From contig CACXGS010000322.1 in assembly GCA_902767195.1 (NCBI GenBank), forward strand, positions 1 through 11,727: a DNA stretch of 11,727 nucleotides. Direction: 5' to 3'. A program made the position numbers and the translations under genes. Below, in pieces: positions 1-6,607 of the stretch (positions are counted from its first letter, which is position 1; each line of letters opens with the position of its first letter). This DNA is from an uncultured Lachnospiraceae bacterium. GTDB taxonomy: Bacteria; Bacillota_A; Clostridia; Lachnospirales; Lachnospiraceae. Under the pieces are notes generated by a model that was given only the letters and a program-made list of their open reading frames with translations, had not been told where the DNA came from and made no database searches.

Positions 1-1491
1 ATTTACAGGAAAACAGGTTTTTATTATGAGGTGCAGCTGCTCCCTGATGGTGAGAGCCGCAAACAGAATCTTCTGATGCTGCTGAAAAAAGCGGAAGATT
101 ATGAAGATACTGCATTTAAGGGCCTCTTTTATTTTAACCGCTATATGGAACAGATGAAATCCTACGAGATCGAGATGGGTGGATCGGATTCCGCGGAGGA
201 TCACAAAGATGCCGTGAAGATTATGACCATCCACAAGAGCAAAGGCCTGGAATTTCCGGTGGTATTTGTCAGCGGACTCTCCAAAAAGTTTAATCTGACG
301 GACACCACAAATGAGGCTGTATTCCATCCGGAACTGGGGATTGGGATGGAATACCGGGATCTGGAGAAGCGGATTCATCACCCATCTTTCTCCAAAAAAC
401 TCATCCAGGACAGGATAAAAAGAGACAGCCTGGAGGAGGAGCTGCGGATTCTCTATGTGGCCATGACCAGGGCCAGAGAAAAGCTGATCCTGACCCAGTC
501 TCTGCGGGAGAAGAAACTTTCCGAAATCCATTCCGGCAGGCTGAGCATTTCTGCCAGGCTGGGGGCGTCTTCCTGCTCTGACTGGCTGATGCCGGCCCTC
601 CTTTCCGAGCCTTCTCCCCTCTCTGTATCCTATGTCCGATGGAATCAGATCAGAGATTGTTTTGAGGAGACAGAGGAGGAGCCTGGAGAGATGACGGCAT
701 CCCGTTTCCTGGAAGAGTACGGAGACCGTGAGGGCGCCGGGGAGCTGGCCAAGATCTTTTCCTGGCAGTATCCCTGGCGAAAAGAGACTACATGGAAGAG
801 AAAATACTCCGTTTCGGAGTTGAAGCATGCCAGGTCTTCCTCGGATTATTCGGAGGAGGCAGGGACCGGCAATTTGTTTTCCATGCCGGAAATGGAGAAA
901 GAAGAAGTGCCGAAACCCGCTTTTCTCTCGGATGAGAGGTCGGATAAACCGGATCCTGCCGAGAGAGGAACCATTGTCCATAAACTGATGGAATGTATTC
1001 CCTTCGGCCGGATCGTGACCGAAGACCAGCTGGAAGAGGAACTGGAAAGACAGATCGGAATCTGTCCGGGACTCGACCGGCTGGATCAGAGCGAGCTCGA
1101 GAAAGCCTTTGAGGGAGCACGGGCTTTTCTTTTTTCTCCCCAGGGAGAGATGCTCAGAGAATCGGACCGAGAGGGACTCCTTTTTAAAGAAACTCCTTTT
1201 ACCATAGGCAGTCCTGCAGAACTGGTATATCCTGATTCCCAATCGGAGGAAATGGTGGTAATTCAGGGGATCATTGACCTCTATTGCGAGACAGAGGATG
1301 GCCTGTGGCTCCTGGATTACAAGACCGACCGGATCCGGCCGGGGCAGGAGGACCTGCTCCTTGACCGCTATACCGGCCAGATGCTATATTATAAGACAGC
1401 TTTGGAGCGGATTACCGGAAAGCCGGTGATCCGGATGGACATTTTTTCCTTTGCCCTAAAGAAGTTTCTTCCGGTAGAGGGAAATCATTAA
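1..1491 (+). CDS. addA: AddA helicase-nuclease, C-terminal part (5' truncated by window edge)
   Basis: This is the C-terminal ~496 residues of the AddA subunit of AddAB, the Gram-positive counterpart of RecBCD, which unwinds and resects double-strand breaks and loads RecA. The reading frame is open from base 1, so the gene begins upstream; the GTG at 31 is internal. Seen in the sequence: a UvrD-type helicase segment with MTIHKSKGLEFPVVFVSGL (about nt 223-279), then the motif VI-like segment ILYVAMTRAREKLIL (about 448-492), then a C-terminal PD-(D/E)XK nuclease domain. The nuclease shows RGTIVHKLM (His codon at 979), GIIDLY (Asp at 1276), LLDYKTD (Asp 1315, Lys 1321) and a YTGQMLYY box. All expected nuclease residues are present, so the visible part looks intact. 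B. subtilis AddA is about 1230 residues, so roughly 60% lies outside. Its usual partner addB would be expected upstream. Confidence 0.95.
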   Translation: MYRKTGFYYEVQLLPDGESRKQNLLMLLKKAEDYEDTAFKGLFYFNRYMEQMKSYEIEMGGSDSAEDHKDAVKIMTIHKSKGLEFPVVFVSGLSKKFNLTDTTNEAVFHPELGIGMEYRDLEKRIHHPSFSKKLIQDRIKRDSLEEELRILYVAMTRAREKLILTQSLREKKLSEIHSGRLSISARLGASSCSDWLMPALLSEPSPLSVSYVRWNQIRDCFEETEEEPGEMTASRFLEEYGDREGAGELAKIFSWQYPWRKETTWKRKYSVSELKHARSSSDYSEEAGTGNLFSMPEMEKEEVPKPAFLSDERSDKPDPAERGTIVHKLMECIPFGRIVTEDQLEEELERQIGICPGLDRLDQSELEKAFEGARAFLFSPQGEMLRESDREGLLFKETPFTIGSPAELVYPDSQSEEMVVIQGIIDLYCETEDGLWLLDYKTDRIRPGQEDLLLDRYTGQMLYYKTALERITGKPVIRMDIFSFALKKFLPVEGNH

Positions 1492-1527
1492 CCTGGAGAA
1501 ATAAACTGCAAAAGAGAGGAAACCGCC

Positions 1528-2280
1528 ATGGCATCATATGAAAGCTTCGCAGAAGTATACGATGAACTGATGGATGAGGTTCCCTACGGGGAGTGGGCTT
1601 CCCGCATCCTGGAGCTGCTCCGTCAGTTCGGAATAGAGGATGGTCTTGTACTTGAACTTGGATGCGGAACAGGCCGTATGATGCAGCGTCTGGAGGAGGC
1701 GGGCTATGATATGATCGGTGTGGATTCCTCGGAGGACATGCTCCGGGTGGCCAAAGAAACCACATCGGACAGCTGCCTGTGTCTGCTCCAGGATATGAGA
1801 GAGTTTGAACTCTACGGGACGGTAGGCGCTGTGGTATCCGTCTGCGACAGCCTTAATTATATCACGGAGGAAGAAGATCTGATTAAAGTCTTCCGTCTGG
1901 TGAATAATTATCTGGATCCGGGCGGAATCTTTATCTTTGATATCAATACAGAACACAAATACCGGGATGTGATCGGGGATACGGTGATTGCCGAGGACCG
2001 GGATGACGTGAGTTTCATCTGGTATAATGAATATGATGAGACAGAGCACAGGAATTATATCGACTTGTCTGTTTTTGTGAGAGAGGAAGATGACCGTTAC
2101 CGGAAGTTCTGCGAGACCCATGTGCAGACCGGTTACCGGACAGACCAGATTCGGGATCTGATCCGGGAGAGCGGTCTTATATACCTTGGTGCTTATGACG
2201 GTTACACCGGACATCCGGCCCGGGAGGACAGCGAGAGAGTGGTCTTCCTTGCCAGGGAGCAGGGGAAGACTCTGACATAG
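1528..2280 (+). CDS. Class I SAM-dependent methyltransferase, YqeM-like
   Basis: A 250-residue cytosolic methyltransferase. The N-terminus FAEVYDELMDEVPYGEW is a signature I associate with the YqeM-like group. Motif I is LELGCGTG (residues 42-49), which binds S-adenosylmethionine. The ribose-binding acid is D66 in MIGVDSSEDML. The adenine-side acid is probably D89 in LQDM. The post-motif segment LDPGGIFIFDIN (129-140) forms the later strands of the Rossmann-like fold. The C-terminal half carries an antiparallel-strand cap and a TGYRTDQIRDLIRESGL segment, typical of small-molecule or tRNA-type enzymes in this class. The substrate cannot be read from sequence. It starts at ATG 1528 after GAGAGG, 36 bases beyond addA, and is followed 25 bases later by hslO, so co-transcription with both is likely. 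The family assignment is firm; the YqeM label is a resemblance only. Confidence 0.85.
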   Translation: MASYESFAEVYDELMDEVPYGEWASRILELLRQFGIEDGLVLELGCGTGRMMQRLEEAGYDMIGVDSSEDMLRVAKETTSDSCLCLLQDMREFELYGTVGAVVSVCDSLNYITEEEDLIKVFRLVNNYLDPGGIFIFDINTEHKYRDVIGDTVIAEDRDDVSFIWYNEYDETEHRNYIDLSVFVREEDDRYRKFCETHVQTGYRTDQIRDLIRESGLIYLGAYDGYTGHPAREDSERVVFLAREQGKTLT

Positions 2281-2305
2281 ATAAGAGGAGGATGACAAAA
2301 CCATA

Positions 2306-3184
2306 ATGGGAGATTATGTAGTAAGAGGTATGGCAGCCGACAACCAGGTCCGGTTTTTCGGTGCCGTTACCAGGGACCTGACAGAAGAAGCGAGAAAAAT
2401 ACATGAAAGCAGCCCGGTGGTCACGGCAGCCCTGGGCCGCCTGCTGACAGCCGGCGCCATGATGGGAGCCATGTGCAAGAATGATACGGATCTGGTGACG
2501 ATCCAGATCAAATGTAACGGCCCGATCGGGGGACTGGGCGTCACTGCCGATGCCAGAGCCAGAGTAAAAGGCTATGTTTATCATCCCCAGGTCATGCTGC
2601 CCCCCAGCAGCAAAGGGAAGCTGGACGTTGGCGGAGCTTTGGGTGAAGGCGTTCTGCAGGTCATCAAAGATCTGGGAATGAAGGAGCCCTACTCCGGACA
2701 GACAGCCCTGGTATCCGGGGAGATTGCCGAAGACCTTACCTATTATTTTGCATCTTCGGAGCAGATTCCCACCTCTGTGGCTCTGGGAGTTCTGATGAAT
2801 CGAAACAATACGGTCCGTCAGGCCGGAGGATTTATTGTTCAGATGATGCCCTATGCGTCGGAGGAGATTGTGGATACTCTGGAGAAGAGACTGGCTGCCT
2901 TTACATCCGTGACCAGCCACCTGGATGCCGGGGAGACACCGGAAGATATGATCCGGAATCTGTTTGAAGGCTACGATGTAGTCATGGAGGACCGGATCCC
3001 GGCAGAATACTATTGCAACTGTTCCAGGGAGCGGGTGGAAAAAGCAGTGATCAGTGTCGGAAAAAAAGAGCTTACCGACATGATTCATGAAGGTAAGCCC
3101 ATTGAAGTGAACTGTCATTTCTGTAATACTCATTACACATTCTCCGTGGAAGACCTGAAGAAAATGCTAAAGGCTGCAAGGTGA
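2306..3184 (+). CDS. hslO: Hsp33 redox-regulated chaperone
   Basis: A 292-residue cytosolic holdase chaperone, the usual length for Hsp33. In this family four cysteines bind zinc in the reduced state. On oxidative stress they form disulfides, release zinc, and activate the protein to protect unfolding proteins. Visible here are the N-terminal MGDYVVRGMAADNQVRFF start typical of the family, the SPVVTAALGRLLTAGAMMGAM core (36-56), IQIKCNGPIGGLGVTADA (67-84), and the C-terminal zinc motif CNC (C237, C239) followed after 30 residues by CHFC (C270, C273). All four ligands are intact. The ATG at 2306 is chosen because it gives the family N-terminus. The strong AAGAGGAGG (2283-2291) lies about 14 bases upstream, longer than usual. 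An ATG at 2292 is out of frame. The 3' end overlaps a hairpin (3170-3198). Confidence 0.96.
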   Translation: MGDYVVRGMAADNQVRFFGAVTRDLTEEARKIHESSPVVTAALGRLLTAGAMMGAMCKNDTDLVTIQIKCNGPIGGLGVTADARARVKGYVYHPQVMLPPSSKGKLDVGGALGEGVLQVIKDLGMKEPYSGQTALVSGEIAEDLTYYFASSEQIPTSVALGVLMNRNNTVRQAGGFIVQMMPYASEEIVDTLEKRLAAFTSVTSHLDAGETPEDMIRNLFEGYDVVMEDRIPAEYYCNCSRERVEKAVISVGKKELTDMIHEGKPIEVNCHFCNTHYTFSVEDLKKMLKAAR

Positions 3185-3198
3185 ATACCTGCAGCCTT
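3170..3198. terminator. Bulged hairpin between convergent genes, possible bidirectional terminator
   Basis: AAGGCTGCAAGGT (3170-3182) pairs with ACCTGCAGCCTT (3187-3198), giving 12 base pairs with one bulged A and a GAAT loop. It overlaps the last codons of hslO and lies 10 bases from the stop of the minus-strand membrane protein. On the plus strand it is followed by ATCAGTCGTCTT, a poor U-tract. On the minus strand it is followed by TTAGCATTTTCTTC, slightly better. A role in ending one or both transcripts is inference from position and symmetry. Confidence 0.5.
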
Positions 3199-3208
3199 AT
3201 CAGTCGTC

Positions 3209-3487
3209 TTAAGCTTCCGCCTTCTCGTGGAACTTCAGCGGGATATAGCCCCGGCGGATCTTTGCCTGGCGCTTCTCTTCCCCATGAGAATCGGAGGAGA
3301 TGACGGTAAAGCGCTCTTCTTTATCTTCCGGAACAGCGAAGATGTCTTCTTCCGGATCAGTGTTCTCCGGAATCTCATCCGAGAGAAGAGGTAAAACGAA
3401 CTTCTGGACCAGAAGGAACAGTGCGCAGACGGCACCTGCCAGAAGAGTGAGACGGAAGAACCACCGGAATTTGGATTTCTTTTTCAT
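3209..3487 (-). CDS. Small single-pass membrane protein of unknown function
   Basis: A 92-residue protein I do not recognise. It opens with a basic MKKKSKFRWFFR stretch, then a hydrophobic helix of about 20 residues (LTLLAGAVCALFLLVQKFV, about 13-31). An acidic, Pro-rich stretch follows (EIPENTDPEEDIFAVPEDKEE, about 37-57) and then a basic tail ending RGYIPLKFHEKAEA. By the positive-inside rule the tail would be outside the cell, and the helix could also be an uncleaved signal anchor. There is no lipobox and no clear signal-peptidase site. I chose ATG at 3487 over the one at 3496 because GAAAGG sits 9 bases before the former and directly abuts the latter. Its composition pattern (charged start, helix, acidic stretch), ribosome site, promoter candidate and hairpin after the stop support a real gene. 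It is convergent with hslO and divergent from folA. Confidence 0.7.
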   Translation of the reverse strand: MKKKSKFRWFFRLTLLAGAVCALFLLVQKFVLPLLSDEIPENTDPEEDIFAVPEDKEERFTVISSDSHGEEKRQAKIRRGYIPLKFHEKAEA

Positions 3488-3496
3488 GGCAATCAT

Positions 3497-3628
3497 CCTT
3501 TCTTTTTTTTGATTCTTTGATCGTTATGACTGTATTGTAATACCTTTTCCGGAATTCGTCCAGTCCTGAAAGCGACAACTATTTCCAGGGGACAGACTAA
3601 AGGGTTAAAAGTTTTGGAGGAATACGAT
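3497..3628. other. Divergent intergenic region between membrane gene and folA
   Basis: A 132-base gap from which both neighbours are read outward. It holds the minus-strand promoter candidate, both ribosome sites, and a T-rich run at 3500-3510 (the purine-rich leader of the minus gene). A forward promoter for folA must lie here or be very weak. The best match, TTGATC (3517-3522) with TAATAC (3538-3543), has only a 15-base spacer, so I do not call it. A loose imperfect stem pairs around CAGTCCT and GGGGACAG (about 3561-3594) upstream of the folA ribosome site. I see no recognised riboswitch. Confidence 0.5.
3534..3562 (-). promoter_or_regulatory. Candidate promoter for the small membrane protein gene
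   Basis: Read on the minus strand: -35 TGGACG (3557-3562), a 17-base spacer, then -10 TACAAT (3534-3539). The -10 matches the vegetative consensus at 5 of 6 bases and the -35 at 4 of 6. It lies about 47 bases before the chosen start codon. Spacing and -10 are good; the -35 is weak. Confidence 0.4.
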
Positions 3629-4135
3629 ATGAATCTTATAGCAGCAGCTGACAGAACCTGGGGGATCGGCAGGAATGGAGACCTTCTGACTCGCATTTCA
3701 CGGGATATGCGTTACTTCTCGGAGATGACCACAGGCCATGTGATTGTCATGGGAAGAAAGACACTGGAGAGCTTTCCGGGGGGCAGGCCCCTGCCGGGCA
3801 GGACCAACATTGTACTGACCCGGGATCCCGATTACAACGGGAAAGGAGCTGTGGTGGTACACGATATGAAAGAACTGGGAAAGGTGATTTCCACCATGGA
3901 TGATGAGATCTTCGTGGCAGGCGGAGGCAGCATCTACAGAGAACTGCTTCCTTTCTGCTCCTGCGCCTACATCACGCAGATTGACAGAGAGTTTGAGGCG
4001 GATACCTATATGCCCGACCTGGACCGGGAACCCGGATGGATCAGAACCCGGGAGGGAGAATGGCAGGAAGAGAATGGGATTCGTTTTCGCTTTAATGAAT
4101 ATGAGAACCGTAACCCTCAGCGGTTACAGGGATAA
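3629..4135 (+). CDS. folA: Dihydrofolate reductase
   Basis: A 168-residue enzyme that reduces dihydrofolate to tetrahydrofolate with NADPH, needed for thymidylate, purine and glycine metabolism; it is cytosolic. Family features: MNLIAAADRTWGIGRNGDLL at the start (folate and Met20-loop region), the catalytic acid D26 in SRDMRYF (equivalent to E. coli D27), VIVMGRKTLESFPGGRPLPGRTNIVLTRD (NADPH binding, about 41-70), and IFVAGGGSIYRELLP (glycine-rich loop, about 96-110). The positions aligned with E. coli W22 and P25 appear to be T21 and S24, which is unusual. The start is ATG 3629, eight bases after GGAGG (3616-3620). A TTG at 3614 would overlap that ribosome site and is rejected. queF starts 15 bases after the stop, so the two are probably one transcript. 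Confidence 0.94.
   Translation: MNLIAAADRTWGIGRNGDLLTRISRDMRYFSEMTTGHVIVMGRKTLESFPGGRPLPGRTNIVLTRDPDYNGKGAVVVHDMKELGKVISTMDDEIFVAGGGSIYRELLPFCSCAYITQIDREFEADTYMPDLDREPGWIRTREGEWQEENGIRFRFNEYENRNPQRLQG
4110..4127 (+). repeat. Short perfect inverted repeat at the end of folA
   Basis: GTAACC (4110-4115) and GGTTAC (4122-4127) flank a CTCAGC loop, giving a 6-bp stem inside the last codons of folA, just before the queF ribosome site (GGAAGGAG). It has no U-tract and so is not a terminator. It could affect queF translation or protect an mRNA end, which is inference only. Confidence 0.4.
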
Positions 4136-4150
4136 AAGGAAGGAGAACCG

Positions 4151-4672
4151 ATGAATCAGGAGATGAACAAAGAGACAAACAAGGAAGGCCGGAAAGAAGA
4201 AAGGGAGCTTACGCTGCTGGGCAGTCAGCGCACTGCCTATCCCTCGGAGTACACCCCGGATATTCTGGAGACCTTTGAAAACAGGCATCAGGACCATGAC
4301 TATTTTGTCAAGTTTAACTGTCCGGAGTTCACCAGCCTGTGTCCTATCACAGGACAGCCGGATTTTGCCACAATCTACATTTCCTATGTGCCGGATGTGA
4401 AGATGGTGGAGAGCAAATCCCTGAAGCTTTATCTGTTCAGCTTCCGCAATCACGGGGCTTTTCATGAGGACTGTGTCAATGTCATCATGAAAGACCTGAT
4501 CCGCCTGATGGACCCCAAATACATCGAAGTCTGGGGCAAATTCCTTCCCAGAGGCGGATTGTCTATTGATCCATACACAAACTACGGGAAAAAGGGAACC
4601 GTATGGGAGAAAGCGGCGGCAGACCGTCTGATGAACCATGATCTTTATCCGGAAACGGTAAGGAACCGTTAA
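4151..4672 (+). CDS. queF: NADPH-dependent preQ0 reductase (7-cyano-7-deazaguanine reductase)
   Basis: A 173-residue unimodular QueF that reduces the nitrile of preQ0 to the aminomethyl of preQ1 in queuosine tRNA modification. Seen: the catalytic Cys in [20 protein letters not shown] (about 60-79), where C64 should form the thioimide with the substrate and D71 is the acid. The family signature [21 protein letters not shown] (about 95-115) is intact, and GGLSIDPY (about 137-144) follows. The N-terminus before [10 protein letters not shown] is a lysine- and glutamate-rich extension of about 19 residues ([19 protein letters not shown]), so the true start could be the ATG at 4151 or a later one; GGAAGGAG seven bases upstream favours 4151. 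No other queuosine genes (queC, queD, queE) are in the window, and I see no preQ1 riboswitch upstream. Confidence 0.95.
   Translation: MNQEMNKETNKEGRKEERELTLLGSQRTAYPSEYTPDILETFENRHQDHDYFVKFNCPEFTSLCPITGQPDFATIYISYVPDVKMVESKSLKLYLFSFRNHGAFHEDCVNVIMKDLIRLMDPKYIEVWGKFLPRGGLSIDPYTNYGKKGTVWEKAAADRLMNHDLYPETVRNR
4654..4670 (+). repeat. Short hairpin at the queF stop codon
   Basis: AACGGT (4654-4659) pairs with ACCGTT (4665-4670) around an AAGGA loop, overlapping the queF stop. The following bases are AATTGAAAAGG with no run of T, so this is a weak terminator candidate at best. It lies 26 bases before the first LexA box. Confidence 0.35.
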
Positions 4673-4695
4673 TTGAAAAGGCAGGCAATAAAATA

Positions 4696-4707
4696 GAACA
4701 AATGTTC
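4696..4707 (+). promoter_or_regulatory. LexA (SOS) box 1 upstream of recA
   Basis: GAACAAATGTTC is a perfect dyad matching the Gram-positive LexA core GAAC-N4-GTTC. LexA binding here would repress recA until RecA filaments on single-stranded DNA stimulate LexA self-cleavage. It lies just upstream of the -35 element, 15 bases centre-to-centre from a second box. Confidence 0.88.
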
Positions 4708-4710
4708 ACA

Positions 4711-4722
4711 GAACACTTGTTT
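4711..4722 (+). promoter_or_regulatory. LexA (SOS) box 2 overlapping the recA -35
   Basis: GAACACTTGTTT matches the GAAC-N4-GTTC core with one mismatch at the last base. It covers the recA -35 hexamer completely (4717-4722), so LexA bound here would directly exclude RNA polymerase. The tandem arrangement with box 1 suggests cooperative or graded control (inference). Confidence 0.75.
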
Positions 4723-4745
4723 TGATTAAAAATGTATGGTATAAT
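4717..4745 (+). promoter_or_regulatory. recA promoter
   Basis: -35 TTGTTT (4717-4722), a 17-base spacer, and a consensus -10 TATAAT (4740-4745) with a TGG extension immediately upstream (extended -10). Transcription would start near 4752, about 38 bases before the recA ATG. The -35 lies within LexA box 2. Confidence 0.85.
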
Positions 4746-4789
4746 GCCTGTTAAGTGATATCAGTAAGTCAGAAGAAAGGAATAATGAT

Positions 4790-5908
4790 ATGGCAAAAAG
4801 ATCAGAACCATCGGTTACAAGACCCTATGCGGGTGGAGATAAGGAAGGAAGACTGGCTGCATTGAATAATGCAGTTTCGGCCATTGAGAAGGCCTATGGC
4901 AAGGGATCCGTCATGAAGCTGGGAGATTCGGCAGCGAACATTAATGTATCTGCGATCCCCACGGGTTCCATCAGCCTGGACGTGGCGCTGGGAGTGGGAG
5001 GAGTTCCCCGGGGAAGGATCATCGAGATCTACGGACCGGAATCCAGCGGTAAGACCACGGTGGCCCTTCATATGATCGCGGAAGCACAGAAGAGAGACGG
5101 CATTGCCGGATTCATCGATGCGGAGCACGCCCTGGATCCCCAGTATGCCCAGAACATCGGTGTGGATATTGATAACCTGTATATTTCCCAGCCGGATAAC
5201 GGTGAGCAGGCCCTGGAGATTGCCGAGACCATGATCCGTTCCGGTGCCCTGGATATCGTAATCATAGACTCGGTGGCAGCCCTGGTTCCCAAGGCAGAGA
5301 TCGAGGGAGACATGGACGATCTTCAGGTGGGACTTCACGCCCGCCTTATGTCCAAGGCCATGCGCAAGCTGACCGGAGTGATTTCCCAGTCCAATTGTGT
5401 CGTGGTATTCATTAACCAGCTCCGTGAGAAGGTAGGAATCATGTTCGGCAACCCCGAGGTCACTACCGGCGGCCGCGCCCTCAAGTTCTACTCTTCGGTG
5501 CGGATGGATGTCCGAAGAGTGGAGTCCATCAAGCAGGGCGGCGAGATCATCGGCAACCATACCAGAGTAAAAGTAGTTAAGAACAAGGTTGCACCGCCTT
5601 TTAAGGAAGCGGAGTTTGATATTATGTTCGGCACGGGAATCTCCAGGGAAGGAGACCTGATCGATCTGGCTGTGAAGGTGGATGTGATTAAAAAGAGCGG
5701 AGCATGGTACTCCTATCTGGGTGAGAAGATCGGCCAGGGCCGTGAGAATGCCAAGCTCTATCTGAGAGAACATCCGGATGTCATGGCGGAAGTGGAGACA
5801 AAAGTCCGGGAGATCCTTCATCTGCCGGTGGATCCGGCAGTCCGGACAGATGATCCGGCCGCCGGCGATACAGCGGGTGTACCTCTTTCCCCTTCTGACG
5901 GAGAGTAA
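4790..5908 (+). CDS. recA: RecA recombinase
   Basis: A 372-residue RecA that forms ATP-dependent filaments on single-stranded DNA, catalyses strand exchange, and triggers LexA cleavage. Seen: Walker [10 protein letters not shown] (82-90), catalytic E112 in FIDAEHALD, Walker B IVIID (156-160), loop L2 [15 protein letters not shown] (219-233), and the conserved C-terminal core [17 protein letters not shown] (304-320). The N-terminus is about 16 residues longer than E. coli RecA, and the C-terminus ends in a short acidic, Pro-rich tail. Loop L1 reads [10 protein letters not shown] (172-181) where most bacterial RecA proteins have a GDSH segment, an unusual change in a DNA-contacting loop. The start ATG 4790 follows AGAAAGG by 9 bases; an ATG at 4785 is out of frame. 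The tandem LexA boxes indicate SOS control, and recX follows after 3 bases. Confidence 0.98.
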   Translation: MAKRSEPSVTRPYAGGDKEGRLAALNNAVSAIEKAYGKGSVMKLGDSAANINVSAIPTGSISLDVALGVGGVPRGRIIEIYGPESSGKTTVALHMIAEAQKRDGIAGFIDAEHALDPQYAQNIGVDIDNLYISQPDNGEQALEIAETMIRSGALDIVIIDSVAALVPKAEIEGDMDDLQVGLHARLMSKAMRKLTGVISQSNCVVVFINQLREKVGIMFGNPEVTTGGRALKFYSSVRMDVRRVESIKQGGEIIGNHTRVKVVKNKVAPPFKEAEFDIMFGTGISREGDLIDLAVKVDVIKKSGAWYSYLGEKIGQGRENAKLYLREHPDVMAEVETKVREILHLPVDPAVRTDDPAAGDTAGVPLSPSDGE

Positions 5909-5911
5909 GCC

Positions 5912-6526
5912 ATGATATATGAGATTCGTCTGCGCCCCACCAAGGGCAGGAAGATTTATGTGGATCCCGGAGAAAGGGAAGGGATTTATCTCTATCCCGC
6001 CGAGATTCGTAAGGCCGGACTGAGGGACGGCCGGGAGCTGACGGACTCTGATTTCGAGGAGCTTCGGCGGCTTTATGCCCTGCCCCGGGCTAAGAAGAGA
6101 GCTCTGGGTATCCTGACCAGGAGAGATAAGACCGAACAGGAGCTCAGGGACAAGCTGGAGGAGTCCATGACGGACTCCTTTTCTGTCGATGAAGCGATCA
6201 GCTATCTGAAACAGTACGGTTACGTGGATGATTACCGGTATGCATCGGAGTATATCTACTACAAGAGAAGTAAGAAGAGCTTCCGTCAGATCCGGGCAGA
6301 CTTGAGAAAGAAAGGAATACCGTCGGATATCCTTGAGCAGGCTTTTGAAGAGAGCGGCGGTCAGGAAGAAGAGGATATCAGACAGCTCTTTGACAAGTAT
6401 ATACGCCGATTTGAGGAGATGGACTCTCTGGCCCGGCAGAAGACCTATGCCCATTTTGCCAGAAAGGGTTATGACAGGGAACTGATCGGGAGGCTGATTC
6501 GCCTTGAAGATGAGGACAGGGCATGA
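5912..6526 (+). CDS. recX: RecX, RecA regulatory protein
   Basis: A 204-residue, largely helical, charged cytosolic protein that binds RecA filaments and modulates their growth, ATP hydrolysis and coprotease activity. Family features: a leading beta-rich N-terminal stretch (about 1-25), then three-helix repeat blocks. These include ALGILTRRDKTEQELRDKL (64-82), ISYLKQYGYVDDYRYASEYI (96-115), KSFRQIRADLRKKGI (122-136) and HFARKGYDRELIGRLI (181-196). Length and repeat layout fit the longer Gram-positive RecX. It begins only 3 bases after the recA stop, with GGAG inside the recA 3' end as ribosome site. It should therefore be translationally and transcriptionally coupled to recA and share its SOS control. 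No terminator is visible before the next promoter at 6571. Confidence 0.92.
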   Translation: MIYEIRLRPTKGRKIYVDPGEREGIYLYPAEIRKAGLRDGRELTDSDFEELRRLYALPRAKKRALGILTRRDKTEQELRDKLEESMTDSFSVDEAISYLKQYGYVDDYRYASEYIYYKRSKKSFRQIRADLRKKGIPSDILEQAFEESGGQEEEDIRQLFDKYIRRFEEMDSLARQKTYAHFARKGYDRELIGRLIRLEDEDRA

Positions 6527-6570
6527 ATCAACCAGTATATTGCACCTTTTGACAGGTATTTGGAATTATC

Positions 6571-6599
6571 TTGACTTTTTCTACAATAAAGAGTAATAT
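6571..6599 (+). promoter_or_regulatory. rny promoter
   Basis: -35 TTGACT (6571-6576), a 17-base spacer, -10 TAATAT (6594-6599). Both hexamers are close to the vegetative consensus and spacing is ideal. Predicted start is near 6606, giving a leader of about 46 bases that contains the 6608-6621 palindrome and the 6636-6648 hairpin. Confidence 0.75.
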
Positions 6600-6607
6600 T
6601 AATATGT

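Noticed and set aside
2177..3133. A 318-codon minus-strand frame opposite hslO
   Set aside because: Antisense shadow of the well-supported Hsp33 gene, with no domain and no ribosome site that I can see.
3488..3496. Upstream ATG for the minus-strand membrane protein
   Set aside because: It directly abuts the GAAAGG site, leaving no proper spacing; the ATG at 3487 is 9 bases away.
3614..3628. TTG start for folA adding five residues
   Set aside because: The TTG overlaps the GGAGG ribosome site, and the ATG at 3629 is correctly spaced and matches the family N-terminus.
4100..4150. Possible preQ1 riboswitch before queF
   Set aside because: The region is inside folA coding sequence. The GTAACC/GGTTAC stem and purine tail do not reproduce the preQ1-I core (short stem with conserved loop and A-rich pseudoknot tail).
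4802..6454. A 550-codon open frame on the minus strand opposite recA and recX
   Set aside because: It lies fully antisense to two well-identified genes, its translation is low-complexity His/Leu/Ile-rich with no recognisable domain, and such frames arise from the codon bias of the forward genes.
6549..6554. Perfect TTGACA as an rny -35
   Set aside because: No acceptable -10 lies 16-18 bases downstream; TTGACT at 6571 pairs with TAATAT at ideal spacing.
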